From Phallusia fumigata (taxonomy: Eukaryota; Chordata; Ascidiacea; Phlebobranchia; Ascidiidae), in assembly GCA_008931825.1 (NCBI GenBank), contig QXVZ01003185.1:1-24780 (forward strand): 24,780 nt of DNA. Direction: 5' to 3'. The position numbers were made by a program, and so were the translations under genes. Below, one piece after another: positions 11,001 through 17,259 of this stretch (the first letter of the stretch is position 1; each line of letters opens with the position of its first letter). The notes under the pieces were generated by a model that worked only from the letters and a program-made list of their open reading frames with translations, searched no databases and had not been told where the DNA came from.

Positions 11001-14000
11001 AGCCCTTGGCCCACCTGTCACCGTTGCAAGTATAATGATGGAAGCTCCTGCAGTAAACAAACTTTCCCTCGTTTCTTCACCTTCCAGTTTCAGGTCGATA
11101 AAGTTGGTTGGAACTTGAAACGTTTTTTCACCGTTGACGAACAATGCCTGAAAGTGAGTAACATTCAAAATTATCATGAAAAATGTGCTGTTGAGAAAGC
11201 TGTTGATACCAGACATAATAAAGATATGACAATTCCCCTTCGGGTTAATGTGCGTTAAAATTCCGACATTTCGACCTGATATGCAGGCGGTTTTTAGACA
11301 CACGTTCAGCGCGAAGAGCAAGTTCCGTTTTCCGTTCATGGTTCATGGTGTCAGTATGACCGGTAATATTCGGTGGCTTTTGTGGCATTTATTTGTTTGA
11401 ATTCATTTTCTTGTCTAAATTTTGCAAAACCTCGAGGATCCAAGTTTAGACTTGTATTGTAACCACCGGCAACGCGACCAGGCTTGACCCCAAAACAATT
11501 TAAGACCTAACAGACTTTGTGTTTGAGCGCTATAGACACTTGTCGTCTTTGAAGAACCTCTAAAGGTTTGGGAAAAATTGGGAAACGCAAAGCGAAATTA
11601 AAAAGCATTGAAACGTACAGGGCAAAGATAACAATAATTTACTTTTGTGCCAGTAGTGATCAATTGGTAAAATTATCTGTTTCCAGTGTTACACAAAAAC
11701 TCACCTCGTACTCAAACTGTCCCGGGATTCTGAAGATTTCGATCGCTTTGCTATCTGGATTTTTCTTCAGTTTCACCGAGAGAAAATAACTTCCGGTCAC
11801 CTTCTCTCCGTAGCTGTAAAAAATTACAAATCTGTCAGAAATGCAATGTCACATTGGTGCAAACGCTGCGGTAAACATTGCTTTAGCTTGTAAAAGGCCT
11901 TTACTGGAGCTCTCTGATTTTTAAAAATGTCTGATCATCGTAAGGAGCAATATAGATTATAAGAGTTGTTTGTTTTATCTGGTCTTTAATTTCATTGTTT
12001 GGATTGGCTTTTCTAATTAAACATACCGTATTTTAGCAGTGGAAGAAGTAGGTTACCTGTATTCGGCTTTGATGGTTCCACTTATGTCATTGTCGGAGAG
12101 AAGAATGTAAGGTTTCGTTTCAATTTTAACTTTAAAAGTCGGCAAAACTGAACAAAAAGAGCAAAATATTAATTTCCTTGAGCTACTTTTGCTTGTTGGA
12201 AAGAGCTCGTTTATAAAACTACCATTTGATAAAGGTATATGACGTAATCCATTACGTCAAATTTGGAACACACTTTAATAACCGTCATTCATTGGGAACT
12301 AATATTGAGTAGTTTTGTCTTAGAAAGGCTTGCGCACCCCAAATATTGCAACCTTGTCTACTTACCATATCTCTGTACTGCGAAGTTGATAGTAGTGCTT
12401 GTTTCATAACCCTGTAAACATTACGCAAGATGTTCACATGGAACGACAACATAAAAATCGTAAAAAAAATCGGTCGTTTTGATTGTAACTGGTCTTTAAA
12501 ATAGTCACTAATGTCAACTGGTTTTGTTGTATCATGTGCATGTCAAGATGAAGGAATACAGTTTCTGCAGCCACTAAAACGCTTCGACTAGGTTTCAAAC
12601 CCAGAACCCTCAGACTTCGTCAAGCGCTTTTGTCGTGTGGAATGTCAGAGATTTTGGTGATAAATGAAGGTTAAGCTTACGTGATTAAACCGGCGTTTGC
12701 ACGACTCAACACAAATCGCTGTCGTGTGCCTTAGGCGTTCGACGTCCTTTTAAAAAGCCAACCGACCCACTTAAAATGTTAAAGATGTAGTCTGTGTTTG
12801 TTTCTTGTGAACTGTTTATCACAGTATTTCGAAATGCCTTGCGGGCTTCATTGACGTTTGCGGACGTTAAGCAGTCGAGATGGCATTACAGAAACCTTTC
12901 ATGGTAAAAACGTCAATTGCTGGGATCTATGTTTCTCATAGCCACTTTCTAAATATTTTTAAACGCCATCTTACTCTCAGATTGCAAAACTTTTCAAAAC
13001 TCAAAACTTTTATCAATTTGTCTTTACTTTTTTATAAAATTGGCTTTTTACAAACAAAAAGCCTTCAGCGTGTTGTGCGATGATATTAATGAAGAAATAT
13101 TAAAAACCTCGTCTGGGTATCTGCCTTCGACCGACCATAAGCCAAAAACTGGATTTTCCGGAATTCTGAACTGATGGTAGATGAAGTCTCCATCTGGAAG
13201 GTTTCTCTGCTTTTTCTCAACACCCACGCCGTCCGGAGTCTAGAAAATCAATTTAATAGCCAAAATCTTCTTTGTTTCTATGTTACAACACCACTATGGC
13301 ATACTATGAAATGGGCCCTGTAATAAATAGGGCGGTTATGGTGTACTTCAAGGACTACGGTATTTTGTGTTCACCTTTACAATCAACTCGACGTTTTGGT
13401 TTGAAGGGACCATTGCTTGCTCTAGGGGAAAAGCTCTGATCTTTACCAAGTCATTGGGTCTGCGAGAAAAAAAGATTTTTGTTCCGTTTTACAACGTGAA
13501 ATAGTTGGAAGACAGTGTAACAAGCATTGGTTCTACAGGCAACAAACACCAGCAAATAACTTGCGCATGTACTTAACCGTACTTGTAGATTGGACGATCT
13601 GTGATCAGGAATATATATCCGCTGTCTTTGCTGACATATATCTCTATGGTGTCCGTAAAGTCGGATCCGCTGTTGGTTATTTGTACGGTGAGGAGAACTG
13701 TTTGTCGAATCCGAAACTTGTCGATCTTATCACTGGGGACCTGCAAAGTAAGTTTTGCGTTTATTTTAAGTGGTCAGTACAGTTTTCTCAGCCTGGCTTT
13801 AGCCTATCTCCGCAGCCTACTATACACCATTAATTGAACGGACATTACGAGTTATTTATTTTATTGACTTGGGCATTGTATGGGCCCGGGCCACACGCGG
13901 CCTTTTTGTTGACTCTGACCGGCCCGTTTAAGCTAATTTGGAACTACAAAATAAACATTCTTGATTAAATGACATTTTTGTAAGGCAACCAAACTTTTTC

Positions 14001-15525
14001 ATTGCTTAAGCCGTTGTTCCCAACCTTTTTTGATGCATTTCCCCCTTTGCATATTTTGAAACTTTTGATATAAAGTAACATTAAAATGTTTGAAACAGTG
14101 GTCTACTTTAAAATAAATACTACACTTGTCATTATTAACTAAGTGAAAATTCCTCCTCCTTACTCTTAAAATTTCTCCTCGTTTGGGAGCCACTGGCTTA
14201 TTGCCAAAACATATAGGCTAATTTTTCCAGCTTGTCAAAACAATGCTGTTTATTGATTTTTGTGAAGAAATAAAATAATATTGTGCAGAAGTAAGTTAAG
14301 CCTTTCGGCCCGGTCGTCCACAATATTTTCTGTTTTTCTTTTGGCCCTATGGAAAAAACAAATACCCACCCCCGTAATAGAACTTCGTTGTTGCTAGTTT
14401 CACGAACCTATAAGGGCCATGCTAGCGAACCAGTTATTTGCCAATGTTTCGTATCAAACAACGTACTATGTACAAAAAAACTCCATACAGACAGACCTAC
14501 CCGTTCGGTAAAATACAAATTCCCCCGAATCGCTTAAATGGAACGGCCTTCAATGGGCCTCGCCGGCATATATGGGATACATGTACACAGAAATCCAAAT
14601 TTGAAGTGATTTTTTAACCTGTACAAACCTGGAGGTCGAGTTCGATGGGTTGATCGCAAGCGTCATTATCAAGGTTCACATCGTCGACTTGCACTAAGAT
14701 GGATTGCTTGGCTGGCAAATCCTGTGGAAAATTTCAAGCTGTTGTTGCAACTGCTACATGTTTTACTTTGAGACCAACTGGTTTCATGGCTCTCCACAAG
14801 AGTCAGCAAAATATTCGGGAACACCAATTTCCAACACACTTTCAGATTATTAAGACTTGGATTTGAGAACATTTTTACCAATTTCAAACTTAAAAATTAG
14901 TATTTGAGTAAGTCAACTTTCTAGTAAATCTACACTTACTTGTATAAAGTACGACAGAGTAGCAGCCGCATATCCGTGAAGATTAAGGATTCCTTTCTCC
15001 TGGGCACCAACTCTCAAGGCCTTTGGCGTTACAATTGTATGCTTGAAACTGCACATAATTTTAGGTCAGTTTATAAACGATGGCGTATCATAATGTTGCT
15101 CACATTAAATATATTTCAGCCATGTGAAGATATCTCTGATGCATGTGACGCATTTCATTGGTTATTTTTATTAGTTCGTTAAAAACCTTTTCTATAAATT
15201 GCAAATAAAGTACTTTCATAAACGTTTTTTAAATAGAGCAGCGTTCTTATCACCCGTTACCAACGGCGGGGTTGATTGAAATATGCGTAGATATAAATGC
15301 ATGGGATTTAATAATCTGCTTCAAACATTCCTAGTTTTAATACATGTTAATATGAAATATAAACGCAACAAAACAGCCCGTACCGACCCAAGAGCAATTA
15401 ACAGCACACATTCAAATTCAGTCGATTACAACAGAAAAATTAAAGCAAACAGAAAAAGGATCGTTAAATTCTCACCAGTTTCCTGCCTTGGCAAGTAGTA
15501 GCACCGCCAACACAAACTTTATCAT
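379..15525 (-). CDS. C3: Complement component C3-like protein (thioester-protein family), partial at left edge
   Basis: A C3-type complement protein is secreted, cleaved into two chains, and after activation attaches to targets through a thioester. Exons read from the sequence (5' to 3'): 15525-15476, 15048-14940, 14721-14629, 13740-13583, 13459-13375, 13239-13108, 12411-12366, 12147-12057, 11813-11705, 11147-11015, 10632-10508, 10019-9959, 9389-9295, 8973-8869, 8639-8544, 7979-7791, 7418-7355, 6979-6819, 6458-6338, 5546-5387, 4958-4833, 4555-4464, 4209-4100 (cut by N), 3850-3678, 2953-2815, 2294-2222, 2037-1878, 1371-1130, 566-379. All have AG/GT borders, and phases agree at every junction not broken by an N. 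About 1160 residues are visible. Domain order (MG domains, KRKKR site, ANA, MG6beta, MG7, CUB, TED) is that of C3/C4/C5, not of alpha-2-macroglobulin. C3 is favoured over C4 and C5 by overall similarity and the His in TED. The 3' end lies outside the window. Confidence 0.93.
2038..2221. other. Assembly gap replacing the expected thioester (GCGEQ) exon
   Basis: Exon 26 ends in phase 2 and exon 28 needs two bases before TTG AAC, completing the Trp of the usual STW-LTAYV motif. Roughly 75-100 residues of the family, including GCGEQ, belong between them. The 184 bases here contain an N at 2177 and no matching frame on the minus strand. The thioester exon is therefore most likely missing from the assembly rather than from the gene. 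Confidence 0.7.
2222..2953 (-). CDS. C3: C3-like exons 25-26: CUB start up to the thioester domain
   Basis: Exon 25 (2953-2815) encodes ETGEIKDITGSAVIDLKHN and ends ...FVYGTRKCWIYAY. Exon 26 (2294-2222) continues in phase 1 with SNFLGPTIEVDPISKEPRD and ends FR in phase 2. 'LGPTI' is the usual sequence just before the thioester helix in this family ('[24 protein letters not shown]' in TEPs). The next expected residues, the GCGEQ motif, are absent because the following stretch contains the N at 2177. An hAT-like element (2374-2616) lies in the intron between the two exons. Confidence 0.8.
2374..2616 (+). mobile_element. hAT-like non-autonomous element (copy A)
   Basis: The left end CAATGGTTCTCAACCTTT and the reverse complement of the right end, CAGTGGTACCGAACC, form imperfect terminal inverted repeats of the CAGNGGTTCTCAA type common in hAT transposons. 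The inside is AT-rich with no coding frame. It lies in an intron of the C3-like gene and is preceded by CCTTAAAC. The right flank (CCCTACTA) is only a weak match, so a target duplication is not proven. Confidence 0.65.
3678..3850 (-). CDS. C3: C3-like exon 24: MG7 C-terminal half
   Basis: A 173-nt exon with a strong TTTTTTCAG acceptor and a GTGAGG donor. It encodes SITVLPLDIPDSGYAVMRV, then VKAQGGAVLDSVSREILVE. This matches the C3 stretch '[33 protein letters not shown]...DGVRKSLKVVPEG' and the same strands in insect TEPs. It needs one base from the previous exon, whose 3' part is lost at the N at 4099, so that junction cannot be checked. Downstream it leaves in phase 0 and joins exon 25. Confidence 0.85.
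4031..4073. repeat. Two tandem copies of a 23-bp unit
   Basis: AAGTTTTCTCACATAGATT occurs at 4031 and again at 4054, period 23. It lies about 25 bases from the N at 4099, on the side of the N that does not continue the broken exon 23. Confidence 0.7.
4100..4555 (-). CDS. C3: C3-like exons 22-23: MG6-beta and start of MG7, interrupted by N
   Basis: Exon 22 (4555-4464) encodes ARHSITTFDIDAASMQTSP, equivalent to 'KDSITTWEILAVSMSDKKG' of C3. Exon 23 begins at 4209 with DGFCVAQPMQVRSFKKIFVH, matching '[20 protein letters not shown]', and continues through APYSLKKREQANLRL, matching 'LPYSVVRNEQVEIRAVL'. The N at 4099 then cuts the exon. The sequence on the other side (3986-4098) does not continue the family alignment, so the rest of this exon is missing from the assembly. 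Joins from exon 21 to 22 (phase 2) and 22 to 23 (phase 1) are clean. Confidence 0.87.
4833..4958 (-). CDS. C3: C3-like exon 21: end of C3a-like segment and alpha' N-terminal region
   Basis: Joined to the previous exon in phase 2, this exon reads (R)IIRTIRNIQGKSGGE, then GVAETLIRTDFQESLFFTTV. The second part matches '[21 protein letters not shown]' of C3, the start of the alpha' chain after C3a release. The first acceptor I tried, at 4920, gave the wrong phase. The acceptor at 4958 restores the phase and adds 12 basic, open codons, so it is preferred. No LGLAR-like end is present. The most likely C3a-type cut would follow one of the arginines in the RIIRTIR run. Confidence 0.78.
5387..5546 (-). 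CDS. C3: C3-like exon 20: anaphylatoxin (C3a-like) domain core
   Basis: The 160-nt exon encodes an anaphylatoxin-type helical bundle that would be released as a C3a-like peptide on activation. Four cysteines are visible: KCERDG, KDDC, YKGC and YEGC. The spacing C-x13-C equals that between C22 and C36 of human C3a, and the last pair (C-x7-C) equals C49 to C57. The second member of each CC doublet pair is replaced (E for C23, G for C56), so the loss matches exactly one of the three known disulfides (C23-C56). The stretch between the second and third cysteine is longer (17 versus 12 residues). The polypyrimidine tract at 5550-5557 is the first base run of the 229-bp duplicate. Confidence 0.87.
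5550..6008. repeat. 229-bp perfect direct duplicate separated by one N (probable unmerged contig overlap)
   Basis: Bases 5550-5778 and 5780-6008 read the same throughout, from the run of eight T and TCAACGCAAACG to ATACGTCAAG, with a single N at 5779 between them. It lies wholly in the intron upstream of the anaphylatoxin exon, so it does not alter the coding sequence. Perfect identity plus an N exactly at the joint points to two overlapping contig ends placed end to end. Confidence 0.9.
6338..6458 (-). CDS. C3: C3-like exon 19: linker with beta/alpha chain processing site
   Basis: This 121-nt exon encodes GAGLIIGSNAIQPGE, then NQAAQKRKKRDVAEQ. The KRKKR run is a dibasic/furin-type cleavage site at the place where vertebrate C3 has RRRR, which separates the beta from the alpha chain. 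With the assembled exons the site ends at about residue 665, very close to its position in human pro-C3. A cysteine a few residues upstream (GIDCNQ) matches the cysteine of 'ELQCPQP' in human C3. The exon ends in phase 1 and joins cleanly to the anaphylatoxin exon. Confidence 0.9.
6819..10019 (-). CDS. C3: C3-like exons 12-18: MG4, MG5 and MG6-alpha of the beta chain
   Basis: Exons 10019-9959, 9389-9295, 8973-8869, 8639-8544, 7979-7791, 7418-7355 and 6979-6819. Exon 12 ends GVPVIIT and joins in phase 1 to exon 13 (VGEGDNSDVY), matching 'VPVAVQGEDTVQ' of C3. Exon 15 carries the MG5 start with a proline-rich turn (HPLPPPAEIRIL). Exon 16 contains MIPSSRLVAYYLKGDEVVSA, the 'FIPSFRLVAYYTL' strand pair of C3. 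Exon 18 holds VGVDRAAYFLYDKSRLT, the equivalent of 'VAVDKGVFVLNKKNKLT'. A further exon-like open segment at 9750-9827 breaks the phase and is left out (see findings). The intron at 7980-8543 holds an hAT-like element. The other introns show nothing gene-like. Confidence 0.9.
8313..8480 (+). mobile_element. hAT-like element (copy B), right end degenerate
   Basis: It begins CAGTGGTTCCCAACCATGG after GGCTTAAC. Its inside (GATAAGTGTAGTATTT, GAGGTAGACCAGAGGTTCC) matches the reverse complement of copy C, so the two are the same family in opposite orientation. The right terminal repeat cannot be found, and the approximate end was set where similarity to copy C fades. Intronic. Confidence 0.6.
10508..13740 (-). 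CDS. C3: C3-like exons 4-11: MG1 to MG4 of the beta chain
   Basis: Eight exons: 13740-13583, 13459-13375, 13239-13108, 12411-12366, 12147-12057, 11813-11705, 11147-11015 and 10632-10508. Markers in order: GYIFLITDRPIYK (the 'VFLQTDKTIY' strand opening MG2), PENPVFGLWSVEG (the 'PE..NMGQWKI' loop), YETSTTINFAVQRYVLPTF (the MG2/MG3 boundary 'F.V.EYVLPSF'), a long MG3 exon with YGEKVTG, and IPLAKSPYVIDSTRLSKHYIP (start of MG4, 'SPYQIHFTKTPKYFKPG'). All junction phases fit with no internal stop. These macroglobulin folds form the key-ring of the beta chain. For exon 5 there are two in-frame donors six bases apart; the inner one (13375) is preferred because it keeps a VELIVK strand. Confidence 0.9.
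12240..12259. promoter_or_regulatory. Palindromic bZIP-type (CRE/ATF-like) site pair in an intron
   Basis: TGACGTAAT and ATTACGTCA face each other as 9-bp perfect inverted arms around two bases. TGACGTAA is a typical half/full site for CREB/ATF and C/EBP-related bZIP factors. It lies in the 218-bp intron between exons 7 and 8 of the C3-like gene. Function is unproven. Confidence 0.3.
12580..12630 (-). repeat. Degenerate tRNA-type (SINE-like) relic
   Basis: The minus strand reads GCGCTTGACGAAG, then CTGAGGGTTCTGGGTTTG and AAACCTAG, close to the anticodon-arm and T-arm (box B) part of many tRNA-derived SINEs. No box A, tail or flanking duplication is clear. It lies in the intron between exons 6 and 7. 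Confidence 0.35.
14012..14195 (-). mobile_element. hAT-like element (copy C)
   Basis: The ends are CGTTGTTCCCAACC on the left and, as reverse complement of the right end, CAGTGGCTCCCAAAC. The flanks GCTTAAGC and GCTTATTG share five of eight positions, consistent with a decayed 8-bp target duplication, the length made by hAT transposases. The inside matches copy B in reverse orientation. It sits in intron 3 of the C3-like gene. Confidence 0.65.
14629..15525 (-). CDS. C3: C3-like exons 1-3: signal peptide and start of MG1
   Basis: Exon 1 (15525-15476) starts at an ATG and encodes MIKFVLAVLLLAKAGN, a typical short secretion signal with a charged start and a leucine-rich core. Its donor is GTGAGA. 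Exon 2 (15048-14940) adds the first MG1 strand, TIVTPKALRVGAQEKG, equivalent to the 'YSIITPNVLR' opening of vertebrate C3. Exon 3 (14721-14629) opens DLPAKQSILVQVDD, matching the 'DFPGKK' segment. Lengths of 50, 109 and 93 nt join in phases 2, 0 and 0. This start was chosen because it gives a signal peptide directly followed by an MG1 strand. Introns 1 and 2 hold no gene. Confidence 0.88.
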
Positions 15526-17259
15526 CTTTCAGGTTTTTCGCAGCAGAAACAGTGAGAAAGCTTCGAAAACCTGAATGCCGCAGCTTTTTGAGCTAAGCCT
15601 GCACGACGGTGCGAAGAAGAAAATTATTTATTGCCCCAGGGTGAAAAGTTACCTTGTTTTTTTCTTCATGTGCACTGAGCTTAGGTTGAAACCGATGAAT
15701 CAAGGTCTCATGGGAAAGCACGCGCCTATGTTGCTTTCTGTCGTCCTTGACGAGTTGGAATTTTTTATTAAAGCCGGTTTCTACATACCAACAACAAACT
15801 AACTAGATACAAAACAAGGTTTTTAACTTTTGTGATCATAAACTTACCTTTAATTGCAGAAACAAATGCATTACGTAAAAGGTTAAATGTTGACCGGAGC
15901 CTAATTCATGACATAGATCTACAAGTTTAATTTTGAAAACTGACCTGGAACAGTGATGCTGGCCAACAATAACATGATATTGTATGAAGGTACGCAATGC
16001 CTGCACTGATTTGGCGTTCCATCCCTTGCAGGTACGATGTAAAGAGATATCATCTGGTGTACGGTGGAAGGAAAGGTCGGGAAAATTTTTGTATGAAACA
16101 CACTTGCAACAATGTAGCATGCACATTATGCGAGCGAAGATTTTCCTGAAGTTTTTTTTTTGATTTAAAATTAAAAGTGTTTTTAATTGTTTAAGTCTTT
16201 TTCTAGACAATCCTAAGTTGTTTAAAGCTTTTGCCACATGCTATATGTCATGAATCAGCGAGTTTATGCAACGATGATTCATTTCGCTCCAGGCAAATTT
16301 TTCGTATCCAAGCATCAAACCACTAAAAACATAATCCGTTGAATCGATGCAACGCAACGAAACCTTGAAAAACCGCACAACATAATTTATGAACTTGTAA
16401 CTATTTTATAGCAAATACTTTTACTTTTGTTCGGGGTAATTTTAACATTCCCAAATGTGTACATGATTGCGAAAAAATTAAAAAAGCAAAGCAACTGCGA
16501 AAAATAACAATGGGGAAACAGTCTGAATTATAATCACTTGATCAAATAAAGTTTTTCATTCGAAAAACGTTTTTGTGGTGTTAATTTCAGGCTCACCGCA
16601 GCATTTCTACGTGATAAAATAATTTTTCGTGCAACACCATCGGGTTCCTTTTTAAAACCGAGACTTCTTATTGTGTATTCGTGATGGTAAAACTTACACA
16701 ACTTGCTATGCAAACCTGTTTCTTATCAAGTGCAGCTTACGTATCTACGATAGGCAAAGGTCGAAATCCCGAACAACATCACTTGATATCTACTTAGTTT
16801 TGTGTGACTCATGAAGAAGTAACCCACAATTAGAATCGAACTTCCACAGTAAGTCAAGTGTTTGTCGACAACAACTTTTTGACCAACTTGCTAATATCAA
16901 GCTTATAGTGACTGTGCAATAAATGTACGATTTTTTATCGTCAGAGGTTGCCATACGCGCTTTAAGTTTCATTGTTTTCGTAGGTGATGGTTGCGTTTCC
17001 AGCCAAACTATAAAGCCTTCTGGTTAAAAATATCTAGGAAGCCTGTCTTTCCTCAATTATATGTTTGACCAACACCAATCCTAGAATTAAATGTTAAGAA
17101 ACAACAGCTATTTTTGAATTTCTCAATTTTTTGTGTGAGCCTGGAGCATTAATCTTTTCTAACAAAATTTCACCAACATTATCTGCAGCAAAACAGCTTT
17201 AGCAATAAAAGGCGGCGTTTGTTTGCGCTCCAGGGCAAGAATTTGGGTCAAGTTAAACG
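15526..17259. other. Divergent intergenic region between the C3-like gene and POP1
   Basis: The two genes are transcribed away from each other from this 1.7-kb region, so promoters of both should lie here. An AATAAATAATTTTC stretch about 90 bases upstream of the C3-like ATG (minus strand) is a weak TATA-like candidate. Open frames at 15575-15802 (plus) and 15836-16237 (minus) occur; the second is discussed as a finding. Nothing else was recognised. Confidence 0.5.
15530..15573 (-). promoter_or_regulatory. Inverted repeat (possible 5'-UTR hairpin) just upstream of the C3-like start codon
   Basis: On the minus strand CAGGTTTTCG is followed after 23 bases by CGAAAAACCTG, a 10-bp stem with one bulged base, ending five bases before the ATG at 15525. 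If transcribed, it would form a hairpin next to the start codon. The transcription start is unknown, so its presence in the mRNA is an inference. Confidence 0.4.

Noticed and set aside
15575..15802. Plus-strand frame of 75 codons upstream of the C3-like gene
   Set aside because: It overlaps the expected 5' region of the minus-strand gene, has no family signature, and its length is not unusual for chance.
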